DNA from: an uncultured Clostridia bacterium
GTDB lineage: Bacteria > Bacillota > Clostridia > Peptostreptococcales > Anaerovoracaceae
Direction of reading: 5' to 3'
Assembly: GCA_934278925.1 (NCBI GenBank)
Contig: CAKQWJ010000037.1
Location: 1 to 13,763 of the forward strand
DNA: 13,763 nucleotides
The position numbers and the translations under genes were made by a program. Of the stretch, positions 6,213 through 13,461 are shown piece after piece; the stretch's first letter is position 1; each line of letters begins with the position of its first letter. The notes below the pieces were generated by a model. The model worked only from the letters and a program-made list of their open reading frames with translations, was not told the DNA's origin and searched no databases.

Positions 6213-8588
6213 TTATTCGAAGGACTGCTCCGTACGTTCAATGATTTCGTCCTGCAGCGGCTTGTCCAGGTTACGGAAGAAGTCACTGTATCCGGCAACG
6301 CGGACAATCAGATCCTTGTAATCTTCCGGATGCTTCTGAGCCTCAATCAGTGTCTGACGATCGATAACGTTGAACTGAATGTGGTGTCCATCCATTGCAA
6401 AGTAGGAACGAACCAGGCTGGCCATGTTGTTCAATCCTGCTTCTCCGGCAACAACGTTCGGTGTGAACTTCTGGTTCAGCAGAGTACCTGCGGTTGCCAT
6501 GTGATCCATCTTTGCACAAGACTTGATTACAGCGGTCGGACCGTTGGTATCTGCGGATTTTTCCGGAGAAATACCCTCGGATACCGGCTTATGAGCCTTT
6601 CTGCCGTTCGGGGTAGCCAGGATAACGTCACCGAAGTATACGTGGCAAGTGGTCGGCAGCATGTCGATGCCATACTTTCCGCCCTTCATGTTCGGACGGC
6701 CAACGATGGTGTCGTGATACAGATCGAAGATTTCTCTCATCAAATCATCGGCATAATCGTCATCGTTTCCGTACTTCGGAGTCTTATCGTGAACCAGGCT
6801 GTAGATGTAATCGTAGCCTTCGTAGTTGTGCTCCATTGCCTCGATCAGTTCTTCCATGGTGAAGTTCTTCTCGTCGTATACGTTGTACTTAACGGATGCT
6901 ACACAGTCGGTAACGGTTCCGATACCAACACCCTGGATGTAGTTGGTGTTGTATCTTGCACCACCGGCATTGTAGTCCTTTGCGTTGGAGATGCAGTCGT
7001 TGGTTACTACGGACAGGCACGGTGCCGGCATTTCCTCTGCGTACAGTCTCTCGATTACGTTGTTTCCGCGAATCTTGATGTCTACGAAGTGCTTCAGCTG
7101 CTTCTTGAACGCATCCCACAGCTCATCGAAGGTCTTGAAGTCTTTCGCATATCCCAGCTGCAGTCCCAGCTGCTTGCCGGAGTATTCATCAAATCCGTTG
7201 AACAGTGTCATCTGGAAAATCTTCGGAATATTCATGTATCCGGTCAGGATATATGCTTCGCTTCCCCATGCACCGGTCTCTACGCAACCGGAGGATCCGC
7301 CTCTTCTGGCATCTTCCAGAGATTTTCCGGCATTAATCAGTTCCATAATCTGCGCTTCGGTGTTGTAGAATGCAGGCTGTCCCCATCCCTTTCTGGAAAT
7401 CTCGCAAGCTCTCTTCAGGAACTTCTGCGGAGTCTTCTTGCTGATGGTTACGTTGGAGTTCGGCTGAACCAGCTTCATCTCGTCCATGCAGTCCAGAATC
7501 AGGTAGCTGACATTGTTAACACCGTTCTTGCCTTCCGGGGTTACACCGCCGGTGTTGATGTTGGCAAAGTCGGTATATGTTGCACTCTCTTTCAGGGTGA
7601 TACCTACTTTTACCGGAGCCGGCTGGTTGTAGAACTTCACCCACAGGCACTCCAGGAGTTCCAGTGCGTGCTCGTCGTCCAGGATTCCTGCCTCTACGTC
7701 TGCTTCGTAGTATGGGTTCAGGTGCTGGTCCAGTCTGCCCGGGCTGAATGCGTCCCAAGGGTTCAGCTCAGTGGTTACTGCCAGGTGAGTGAACCAGTAC
7801 AGCTGAATTGCCTGCCAGAAAGTCTGTGGCTTGTGAGCCGGTACAACTTCCAGATTCTTTGCAATCTGCTCCAGCTCTGCCTTTCTCTTTGGATCGGTCT
7901 CCGCTGCAGCCTTCTCAACAGCCATCTCGTGGTATCTTTCACCCAGTGTGATTACTGCGTCGCAGCAGATGTCCATGGCCTTCAGCTCTTCCATCTTGTC
8001 GGAAGCTTCCGGATCGTTCATCCAATCCAGAGCGTCCATGGTCTTCTTAATCTTTTCCTTGTAATCCATGTAGCCGGTAGTGAATACCTGCTCGCCGCCG
8101 CATGTGTGTCCCGGTCCACGCTGTTCCATGAACTCGGTGAATACGCCGGCTTCATAGCATTCATGCCATTCCGGTGTCATCTTGGACAGCAGCTTCTCAC
8201 GAATGGTTCTGCCCTTCCAGAACGGGATGATCTCCGCAGCCTGCAGCTTACGGTCTTCTTCGGTGGTGTGGAAGGAAACCAGACTTCTTTCGCTCATAAC
8301 CTTCATGTCCTCTTCGCTGTGGCAGCACAGTTCCGGGAATGTTGGGGAAGCCTGTGGGTTCTTACCTTTCTCACCCAGAATCAGCTCATCATCGCCGAAG
8401 TACAGGGTCTTCTTGGAAAAGTATTCCTTCAGAGTCATCGCTCTCATTACCGGAATAGAATACTTTCCGTCGTTTTCCTTGTAAAAATCAGTTTCGATCT
8501 TTGCTCTCTCCAGGTCGATGTGAACCGGTGTGGTTACACTCTGTTCTCTCAGGCGCTGGATTCTCTCGTTCATACCGCGTTTTGCCAT
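6213..8588 (-). CDS. hypD: trans-4-Hydroxy-L-proline dehydratase (glycyl radical enzyme)
   Basis: This 791-residue oxygen-sensitive enzyme uses a glycyl radical to dehydrate trans-4-hydroxy-L-proline to 1-pyrroline-5-carboxylate. Sequence hallmarks match HypD of Clostridioides difficile from end to end, offset by one residue. The catalytic Cys435 and Glu437 lie in the motif Ser-Gly-Cys-Val-Glu-Thr-Gly, equivalent to C434/E436. The radical Gly766 lies in RVAGYSD, equivalent to G765. Substrate-pocket residues are also retained: Phe153, His161 (GPGHT), Asp279 (NPWDAFSPGRLDQHL) and Tyr451. The Cys-Val-Glu motif separates it from pyruvate formate-lyase, which has a Cys-Cys pair, and Glu437 is typical of dehydratases. 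I chose the ATG at 8588 because GGAGG lies 8 bases upstream and the product then aligns with the family start. An upstream in-frame extension reaches into hypE and is not credible. The gene begins 4 bases after the hypE stop, and its ribosome site lies inside the last hypE codons, implying coupled translation. Confidence 0.97.
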   Translation of the reverse strand: MAKRGMNERIQRLREQSVTTPVHIDLERAKIETDFYKENDGKYSIPVMRAMTLKEYFSKKTLYFGDDELILGEKGKNPQASPTFPELCCHSEEDMKVMSERSLVSFHTTEEDRKLQAAEIIPFWKGRTIREKLLSKMTPEWHECYEAGVFTEFMEQRGPGHTCGGEQVFTTGYMDYKEKIKKTMDALDWMNDPEASDKMEELKAMDICCDAVITLGERYHEMAVEKAAAETDPKRKAELEQIAKNLEVVPAHKPQTFWQAIQLYWFTHLAVTTELNPWDAFSPGRLDQHLNPYYEADVEAGILDDEHALELLECLWVKFYNQPAPVKVGITLKESATYTDFANINTGGVTPEGKNGVNNVSYLILDCMDEMKLVQPNSNVTISKKTPQKFLKRACEISRKGWGQPAFYNTEAQIMELINAGKSLEDARRGGSSGCVETGAWGSEAYILTGYMNIPKIFQMTLFNGFDEYSGKQLGLQLGYAKDFKTFDELWDAFKKQLKHFVDIKIRGNNVIERLYAEEMPAPCLSVVTNDCISNAKDYNAGGARYNTNYIQGVGIGTVTDCVASVKYNVYDEKNFTMEELIEAMEHNYEGYDYIYSLVHDKTPKYGNDDDYADDLMREIFDLYHDTIVGRPNMKGGKYGIDMLPTTCHVYFGDVILATPNGRKAHKPVSEGISPEKSADTNGPTAVIKSCAKMDHMATAGTLLNQKFTPNVVAGEAGLNNMASLVRSYFAMDGHHIQFNVIDRQTLIEAQKHPEDYKDLIVRVAGYSDFFRNLDKPLQDEIIERTEQSFE

Positions 8589-8592
8589 TTTC

Positions 8593-9501
8593 TTAACCTC
8601 CGATCTTGGTATTCGCATATCCTGCTTCTTTGAACATCTCCGCAAATTCCTGCATTTCTTCTTTTGTCGGTGCCTGCAGGTCCGCACCTTCATATGTCAT
8701 TCCGATTCTCGGGTACTTGCTGCATCCGGTGTCATGGTACGGAAGCAGGTTGACCTGAGCTACGTGAACGTTGTTTTTATGAAGGAAATCGATGGTCGCC
8801 CGAATATTCTTCTCCGTAGCGTTGACCTCCTTAATCATCGGAATTCGGATGTAAATCCGAGCTCCGTCTGCGCTCAGCCGGCGCAGGTTGTCCAGAATCC
8901 GAGCGTTATCTGCCCCCATGTACTTCTTGTGAATCTCCGGATCCATCGACTTTACATCGTACAGGAAGGTACTTACATACGGAAGCAATGCTTGGAATCT
9001 TTCGTATGGCGCTTCGCCGCAGGTGTCCACCGTGATATCGATGCCCTGACGATGCAATTCTTTTGCCAGTGCCAGGACGTATTCCGGGTCCACGCTCATG
9101 ACCTCTCCGCCGGAAAGGGTCACGCCGCCACCGGATTCTTCGTAGAACATCTGATCTTTCAGAAGCTCCTTCACCAAAGGACGAATCTCGTGTTCATGTC
9201 CCAGGATATCCCGGATGCTGCTCGGACAGGCTTTCACGCACTTTCCGCAAAGCATGCACTTCAGCGGATTGGTAACCGCCTTGCCGTTTTCGATTTTGAT
9301 GGCGTCGTTCGGACAGACTCTTGCGCAGAATCCGCAGCCAACGCACTTTGCTTCATCGAACTGCATCTGTGGATTATACTTCTGGGTTTCCGGATTGTGG
9401 CACCAAACGCAGTGCAAAGGACATCCCTTGAAGAACACCGTCGTCCGAATTCCATCACCGTCATGCACCGAGAATTTCTGAATATTCGTTATCGCGTGCA
9501 T
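8593..9501 (-). CDS. hypE: Hydroxyproline dehydratase-activating enzyme (radical SAM)
   Basis: This 302-residue cytosolic iron-sulfur enzyme uses S-adenosylmethionine to place the radical on the glycine of HypD. The radical SAM motif CX3CX2C is Cys27, Cys31 and Cys34 in FFKGCPLHCVWCHNPE. An inserted ferredoxin-like domain carries two further four-cysteine sets (Cys53, 56, 59, 63 and Cys82, 85, 88, 92), typical of activases other than the pyruvate formate-lyase type. The SAM-binding SGGE motif follows in GGGVTLSGGEVM, and later VDTCGEAP and IRIPMIKEVN fit the partial barrel. Length is normal for the group. The ATG at 9501 has a modest GAGAG ribosome site. It is the first gene of the operon, so the activase is made together with its substrate enzyme. 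The assignment to HypE rather than another glycyl-radical activase rests on adjacency to hypD. Confidence 0.94.
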   Translation of the reverse strand: MHAITNIQKFSVHDGDGIRTTVFFKGCPLHCVWCHNPETQKYNPQMQFDEAKCVGCGFCARVCPNDAIKIENGKAVTNPLKCMLCGKCVKACPSSIRDILGHEHEIRPLVKELLKDQMFYEESGGGVTLSGGEVMSVDPEYVLALAKELHRQGIDITVDTCGEAPYERFQALLPYVSTFLYDVKSMDPEIHKKYMGADNARILDNLRRLSADGARIYIRIPMIKEVNATEKNIRATIDFLHKNNVHVAQVNLLPYHDTGCSKYPRIGMTYEGADLQAPTKEEMQEFAEMFKEAGYANTKIGG

Positions 9502-9529
9502 CTCTTTATCTCTCTTTCTGACTAAGTTA

Positions 9530-9543
9530 TAGACCGCAGTCTA
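9530..9543. promoter_or_regulatory. Palindrome in the hypE leader
   Basis: TAGAC (9530-9534) and GTCTA (9539-9543) enclose CGCA. It lies just downstream of the predicted transcription start (about +5 to +19), where it could be a roadblock operator or a short RNA stem. Confidence 0.45.
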
Positions 9544-9554
9544 CTTACACCTTG

Positions 9555-9582
9555 ATTATACCCTCTGACAGATAATTGTCAA
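9555..9582 (-). promoter_or_regulatory. Promoter of the hypE-hypD-proC operon
   Basis: On the minus strand a perfect TTGACA (9582-9577) and a perfect TATAAT (9560-9555) are 16 bases apart. Expected start is near 9548, about 47 bases before the hypE ATG. Such a strong core promoter for an inducible catabolic operon suggests control by repression. Confidence 0.85.
9566..9581. promoter_or_regulatory. Candidate operator overlapping the hyp promoter
   Basis: TGACA-GATAAT-TGTCA is a perfect 5-bp inverted repeat with a 6-base spacer. It covers most of the -35 and the spacer of the hypE promoter, the position expected for a dimeric repressor site. A second palindrome, AACTATAGTT (9589-9598), lies just upstream of the -35. 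Confidence 0.5.
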
Positions 9583-9654
9583 GAAAAAAACTATAGTTAT
9601 TCATTATTTTTATAAAGGAATTTCTTGGATTTTTTCGCACTATAGCAGACGGTA

Positions 9655-9696
9655 TAAAAAAAGGATGTCTCGCTGAAAAAACTCAGTGAGACATCC
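9655..9696 (-). terminator. Rho-independent terminator after rubrerythrin
   Basis: On the minus strand GGATGTCTCACTGA (9696-9683) pairs with the complementary 14 bases at 9676-9663 (one T-G pair). The loop is 6 bases and a run of seven or more T residues follows. It separates the rubrerythrin gene from the hyp operon downstream on the same strand. Confidence 0.93.
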
Positions 9697-9723
9697 AAAT
9701 ATTCAAGTCGAACGATGCCGATT

Positions 9724-10266
9724 CTAGCCGAAGTATCTCTCCAGCAGACCCTTGAATGCTTTACCGTGACGAGCTTCGTCGCGAGCCATTTCATGAACGG
9801 TATCATGGATTGCATCCAGGTTTGCAGCCTTTGCTCTCTTTGCCAGATCGGTCTTGCCGGCAGTTGCGCCGTTCTCTGCAGCAACTCTCAGCTCCAGGTT
9901 CTTCTTGGTGCTGTCGGTAACAACTTCACCCAGCAGTTCTGCAAACTTTGCTGCGTGCTCTGCTTCTTCGTAAGCGGCCTTTTCATAGTACATGCCAACT
10001 TCCGGATATCCTTCTCTGTGAGCTACTCTTGCCATTGCCAGATACATACCAACTTCGGAGCACTCGCCTTCGAAGTTTGCTCTCAGATCTGCCAAAATAT
10101 CTTCGCTTACGCCCTGTGCAACGCCAACTACGTGTTCTGCTGCCCAGCTCATTTCGTCATCCTGCTTTACAAACTTGTCACTGCCTACGTGACATACCGG
10201 ACATTCTTCCGGTGGCTGATCTCCCTCATGAACGTATCCGCATACCTGACATACCCATTTACTCAT
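9724..10266 (-). CDS. Reverse rubrerythrin (rubredoxin domain first)
   Basis: This 180-residue cytosolic non-heme iron protein probably reduces hydrogen peroxide or oxygen, as reverse rubrerythrins do in clostridia. The rubredoxin domain is at the N-terminus (Cys6, Cys9, Cys22, Cys25 in CQVCGY and CPVCH), the opposite order to classical rubrerythrin. A four-helix ferritin-like domain follows with di-iron ligand motifs: ANFEGECSEVGMY, YEEAEHAAKFAE, an ENGATAGK segment, and DEARHGKAF near the end. I chose the ATG at 10266 because GAGAGG lies about 8 bases upstream and the rubredoxin domain begins at once. A longer in-frame start at 10299 has no support. It is transcribed divergently from a DtxR-like repressor, suggesting control by metal status or peroxide, and is followed by a strong terminator. 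Such genes are usually part of oxidative stress protection, which would suit the oxygen-sensitive HypD/HypE next door. Confidence 0.93.
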   Translation of the reverse strand: MSKWVCQVCGYVHEGDQPPEECPVCHVGSDKFVKQDDEMSWAAEHVVGVAQGVSEDILADLRANFEGECSEVGMYLAMARVAHREGYPEVGMYYEKAAYEEAEHAAKFAELLGEVVTDSTKKNLELRVAAENGATAGKTDLAKRAKAANLDAIHDTVHEMARDEARHGKAFKGLLERYFG

Positions 10267-10344
10267 AATTCTTACCTCTCTTTCATGAACCTTTTTCAAA
10301 CTATACTGTATTCGAAAGGTTTACTTTACTTTTCTTGTACAGTT

Positions 10345-10373
10345 AGTATAATCGTTTCCGCTTTGGAAGTCAA
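10345..10373 (-). promoter_or_regulatory. Promoter of the rubrerythrin gene
   Basis: On the minus strand TTGACT (10373-10368), a 17-base spacer and TATACT (10350-10345). Expected start is near 10338, leaving a leader of about 70 bases. The direct repeat GAATACT (10384-10390 and 10396-10402) lies just upstream. A partial inverted repeat built on ACTGTA/TACAGT (about 10305-10310 and 10339-10344) lies in the leader. Confidence 0.85.
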
Positions 10374-10477
10374 CCCCTCTTTTGAATACTTCACGGAATA
10401 CTCATATTGGATGGTGAAAATGTTTTTATGGCGGGATATCCGGAGGTTAGACGGATTGAACAAAAACGCGTCATACC

Positions 10478-10506
10478 TTGTTTTACACTTCTAACTGTGG
10501 TATTCT
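10478..10506 (+). promoter_or_regulatory. Candidate promoter of the DtxR-family gene
   Basis: TTGTTT (10478-10483), a 17-base spacer and TATTCT (10501-10506). Expected start is near 10513, about 34 bases before the ATG. Both hexamers are imperfect. Confidence 0.55.
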
Positions 10507-10546
10507 ATGTAGAGATTATACAGGCAAGACGGGAGGATTCACCACC

Positions 10547-10972
10547 ATGGAAATACGGAAATCATCCGAAGATTATCTGGAAACGATGCTGATGCTCAAG
10601 GAACAGAACGGATATGTTCGCTCCATTGACATTGCAAAACATCTGAATGTGACAAAGCCGAGCGTTTCCTACGCTACCAAACGGCTTCGGGAGAACGGCT
10701 ATATTGAAATGAACAACGATGGGCTGATTACGCTGACCGATTCCGGGATGGCCATCGCTCATAAGATCCTGGACCGCCACAAGATGCTTTCCCAGTTTCT
10801 GATTATGCTGGGCGTGGACAAGGAGGTTGCCGACGAGGATGCTTGCAACATCGAGCACGATATCAGCAACGAGTCCTTCGAAGCGATTTGCAATCACGTG
10901 GATAATTTCATGTCCGGATGCCCGAGAATCAATTCCTGCGCACCGGATTGCGAAGACCGGACACGGGAGTAG
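10547..10972 (+). CDS. DtxR/MntR-family metal-dependent transcriptional repressor
   Basis: This 141-residue dimeric DNA-binding protein should repress targets when loaded with Fe(II) or Mn(II). The N-terminal winged helix (about residues 3-65) includes IDIAKHLNVTKPSVSYATKR and the wing around GLITLTDSG. The metal-binding and dimerisation domain covers about 75-125. Aligned by eye to Bacillus MntR, the ligands Asp9, Glu12, His78, Glu103 and His104 match D8, E11, H77, E102 and H103. The remaining MntR ligand, E99, is replaced by Cys100, as in the iron sensor DtxR (C102). The C-terminus ends in a cluster CPRINSCAPDC. There is no SH3-like third domain, so it is the short form. A GGGAGG ribosome site lies 10 bases before the ATG at 10547. 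It is divergent from the rubrerythrin gene, a candidate target along with itself. A strong terminator follows. Confidence 0.88.
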   Translation: MEIRKSSEDYLETMLMLKEQNGYVRSIDIAKHLNVTKPSVSYATKRLRENGYIEMNNDGLITLTDSGMAIAHKILDRHKMLSQFLIMLGVDKEVADEDACNIEHDISNESFEAICNHVDNFMSGCPRINSCAPDCEDRTRE

Positions 10973-11003
10973 TTGAAACAGGACAAGAAAAGACAAAGCA
11001 GAA

Positions 11004-11047
11004 GGACTTGCTGCCGAATGGTGAATTCGACAGCAAGTCCTTTTCTT
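11004..11047 (+). terminator. Rho-independent terminator after the DtxR-family gene
   Basis: GGACTTGCTG (11004-11013) pairs with CAGCAAGTCC (11031-11040). An inner CGAAT/ATTCG stem adds to it, and TTTTCTTTTC follows. It lies about 30 bases past the TAG at 10972 and before array B. Confidence 0.93.
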
Positions 11048-11090
11048 TTCCCATTCGGGTCCGGCTAAGGCTCCACCCCCTCCCGTCGCC

Positions 11091-11438
11091 GGCGTTTTTC
11101 GCTGTAAACTTGGTGCAAGCACAACGATACTTCAAGCCTTTGCGGGATTTCTTGCACCAATGTCCGGGTCCGCCGACGGCGTTTTTCGCCTTTGGCTTGG
11201 TGCAAGCACAACGGTACTTCAAGCCTTTTCGGGATTTCTTGCACCAAGTCCCGCGCCCGCCGACGGCGTTTTTCGCCTTTGGCTTGGTGCAAGCACAACG
11301 GTACTTCAAGCCTTTTCGGGATTTCTTGCACCAAGTCCCGCGCCCGCCGACGGCGTTTTTCGCCTTTGGCTTGGTGCAAGCACAACGGTACTTCAAGCCT
11401 TTGCGGGATTTCTTGCACCAAGTCCCGCGCCCGCCGAC
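11091..11438. repeat. Tandem array B: four 87-bp hairpin repeats
   Basis: Units start at 11091, 11178, 11265 and 11352, each exactly 87 bp. Units 11178 and 11265 are identical and unit 11352 differs by one base; unit 11091 has several changes. Each unit contains GGCG-TTTTT-CGCC (a small hairpin at its start), then CTTGGTGCAAG and its exact complement CTTGCACCAAG. The outer ends of these 11-bp arms span 53 bp (11196-11248 in the second unit). Because 87 is a multiple of 3, long open frames with 29-residue repeats appear on both strands, but none has a ribosome site or believable protein content. The array lies in the convergent gap between the DtxR gene's terminator (11004-11047) and the fhs terminator (11459-11513), so it is probably outside both transcripts. 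Confidence 0.95.
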
Positions 11439-11458
11439 GGCGGCGGAATGTGTCAAGC

Positions 11459-11513
11459 AAAAAAACACTGAGTGGCCGAACTCTGAAACTGCTGTTTCGA
11501 AGCTCGGCCACTC
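11459..11513 (-). terminator. Rho-independent terminator after fhs
   Basis: On the minus strand GAGTGGCCGA (11513-11504) pairs with TCGGCCACTC (11479-11470). An inner GAAAC/GTTTC stem sits in the loop, and a run of seven T residues follows. It lies about 20 bases beyond the stop codon at 11534. Confidence 0.9.
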
Positions 11514-11533
11514 AATTTTCTTTACATTTTCTA

Positions 11534-13204
11534 TTAAGACAATCCGATAATGGTGCCGTCGGACAGGATATCCATTCCGTTGGCAGCCGGAACCTTCGGC
11601 AGACCCGGCATGGTCATGATGGATCCGGTGAGCGCCACGATGAATCCGGCGCCGGCAGATACTTTTACCTCCCGAACGGTGATTCGGAAGTTCTTCGGTG
11701 CACCCAGCTTCTTCGGGTCATCGGTGAAAGAGTACTGTGTCTTTGCCACGCAGATCGGCAGGCGGTCCAGGCCCAGCTTCTCCAGCTCCCGAACCTGCTT
11801 CAGAGCATCTGCGGTGAAGTCCACGCCATCCGCGCCGTAAATTTCAGTCGCGATGGTGTTCATTTTATCTTCGATGGAATCGTTCACATCATACAGCGTG
11901 TGGAAATCGGATTTCTGATTCTCGCAGATGTTGATGACTTCCTTTGCCAGCTCCATTCCGCCTTCGCCGCCTTTTGCAAATACTTCGGACAGAACCACGT
12001 CGATGCCCTTTTCCTTGCACAGGTCTCTCAGCAGTTCCAGCTCCGCATCCGTATCGGTTGGGAAACGGTTGATGGCAACCACTGCCGGAACACCGTATTT
12101 TGCCACGTTGTCCAGGTGGCGAAGCAGGTTCGCCGATCCGGCTTTCAATGCATCCAGATTTTCCTCTGCCAGGTTGTCTTTTGCCACGCCACCGTTCATC
12201 TTCAGCGCACGAACCGTTGCCACGATTACCGCAACATCCGGCTTCAGGCCGGCATACCGGCACTTGATATCGAAGAATTTCTCCGCACCCAGGTCCGCAC
12301 CGAATCCGGCCTCGGTGACCACGTAATCGCCCAGCTTCAGTGCTGTCTGCGTTGCCATAACGGAGTTGCAGCCGTGAGCGATATTGGCGAAAGGTCCGCC
12401 GTGAATAATGGCCGGCGTGTTTTCCAGTGTCTGTACCAGGTTCGGCTTAATGGCATCCTTCAGGAGCAGTGCCATCGCACCGGTCGCCTGCAGGTCGCCG
12501 GCGGTTACCGCTTCACCCTTGCTGTTGTACGCAACCACCATTCTGGACAGGCGCGCCTTCAGATCCTCAATGTCCGTTGCCAGGCACAGGATTGCCATGA
12601 TTTCGGAAGCCACGGTAATGTCGAATCCGCTCTCCCGCATCACGCCGTCGCCCTTCTTGCCCAGGCCGACGATGATGTGGCGCAGGGAACGGTCGTTCAT
12701 ATCCATCACACGCTTCCACACGATTTTCTTCGTTACGATATCCAGCGCATTTCCCTGATGGATGTGGTTATCCAGCATTGCCGCCAGCAGGTTGTGTGCC
12801 GAAGTGATGGCATGGAAATCCCCGGTAAAATGCAGGTTGATATCATCCATCGGTACCACCTGGGAATATCCGCCGCCGGCAGCGCCGCCCTTAATGCCGA
12901 AGCACGGTCCCAGAGACGGCTCTCTCAGCGTGGTAATGGTCTTCTTTCCCAGCTTGTTCAGCGCCATGGACAGTCCCACGTTCGTGGTGGTCTTTCCTTC
13001 CCCTGCCGGAGTCGGGTTGATGGCGGTTACCAGCACCAGTTTTCCGTTGGGACGGTCTTTCAGCCGCTCCAACACATCCGGGCTGATCTTGGCTTTATAC
13101 TTGCCATACAGTTCCAATTCATCATCCGAAATATCCAACTGTGAAGCGACTTCCACAATTGGCTTCATCTGCGCTTCCTGCGCAATCTGTACGTCTGTCT
13201 TCAT
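11534..13204 (-). CDS. fhs: Formate-tetrahydrofolate ligase
   Basis: This 556-residue cytosolic enzyme (10-formyltetrahydrofolate synthetase) joins formate to tetrahydrofolate with ATP, feeding one-carbon units into the folate pathway; in the reverse direction it can yield ATP. The nucleotide-binding loop TPAGEGKTTT lies at about residues 65-74. Other family landmarks are REPSLGPCFGIKGGAAGGGYSQV (about 94-116), the FTGDFHAITSAHNLLAA segment, and the C-terminal GAGFIVALTGSIMTMPGLPK. Length is normal for bacterial enzymes. The ATG at 13204 has a perfect AGGAGG six bases upstream. The gene has its own promoter (13245-13273) and terminator and appears monocistronic. It is common in acetogenic and amino-acid-fermenting Clostridia, which fits the neighbouring hydroxyproline operon in lifestyle, but no direct functional link is shown here. 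Confidence 0.98.
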   Translation of the reverse strand: MKTDVQIAQEAQMKPIVEVASQLDISDDELELYGKYKAKISPDVLERLKDRPNGKLVLVTAINPTPAGEGKTTTNVGLSMALNKLGKKTITTLREPSLGPCFGIKGGAAGGGYSQVVPMDDINLHFTGDFHAITSAHNLLAAMLDNHIHQGNALDIVTKKIVWKRVMDMNDRSLRHIIVGLGKKGDGVMRESGFDITVASEIMAILCLATDIEDLKARLSRMVVAYNSKGEAVTAGDLQATGAMALLLKDAIKPNLVQTLENTPAIIHGGPFANIAHGCNSVMATQTALKLGDYVVTEAGFGADLGAEKFFDIKCRYAGLKPDVAVIVATVRALKMNGGVAKDNLAEENLDALKAGSANLLRHLDNVAKYGVPAVVAINRFPTDTDAELELLRDLCKEKGIDVVLSEVFAKGGEGGMELAKEVINICENQKSDFHTLYDVNDSIEDKMNTIATEIYGADGVDFTADALKQVRELEKLGLDRLPICVAKTQYSFTDDPKKLGAPKNFRITVREVKVSAGAGFIVALTGSIMTMPGLPKVPAANGMDILSDGTIIGLS

Positions 13205-13244
13205 AGAAAACCTCCTAGATTCGATTCATATAAGTCCTGCGTTT

Positions 13245-13273
13245 ATTCTACCAAAATATGTTATATCATTCAA
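13245..13273 (-). promoter_or_regulatory. Promoter of fhs
   Basis: On the minus strand TTGAAT (13273-13268), a 17-base spacer and TAGAAT (13250-13245). It lies about 40 bases before the fhs ATG in an A/T-rich stretch. Confidence 0.75.
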
Positions 13274-13461
13274 TATAACTACCTAATTTTATTGCATCGA
13301 ACAAATTTATAACGTTATTCTAAAAACAAAGAGTCTTCACTTTTCGTATGCGGGTCCATTCATTTTTCGCTTTAACAGAAGTCCAGGTCAAAAGGTGTGA
13401 CTCTAACTACATTCTCTAAAATCCACACATACAGTCTCATATGTCTAGAAATTCGAAGACA

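Noticed and set aside
6213..8588. Pyruvate formate-lyase or choline trimethylamine-lyase as the identity of the glycyl radical enzyme
   Set aside because: The Cys-Val-Glu active-site motif excludes the Cys-Cys of pyruvate formate-lyase. The neighbouring proC and the close motif match to HypD favour the hydroxyproline enzyme.
5451..8633. A 1060-codon open frame on the plus strand opposite proC and hypD
   Set aside because: It lies antisense to two well-supported enzyme genes, has no ribosome site, and its Cys/His/Val-rich product looks like a complement artefact.
8589..8693. N-terminal extension of HypD to 8693
   Set aside because: It would overlap the end of hypE, and its Lys/Arg/Cys-rich sequence is unlike the family. 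The ATG at 8588 has a good ribosome site and matches the usual start.
11091..11438. CRISPR array
   Set aside because: The whole 87-bp unit is conserved, including the parts that would be spacers.
10929..11511. Apparent repeat proteins on both strands over array B
   Set aside because: The 29-residue repeats come from the DNA array. Several frames on both strands are open equally, and none has a start with a ribosome site.
11192..13144. A 650-codon open frame on the plus strand opposite fhs
   Set aside because: It is antisense to fhs and starts inside array B. The repeat period of 87 simply keeps the frame open.
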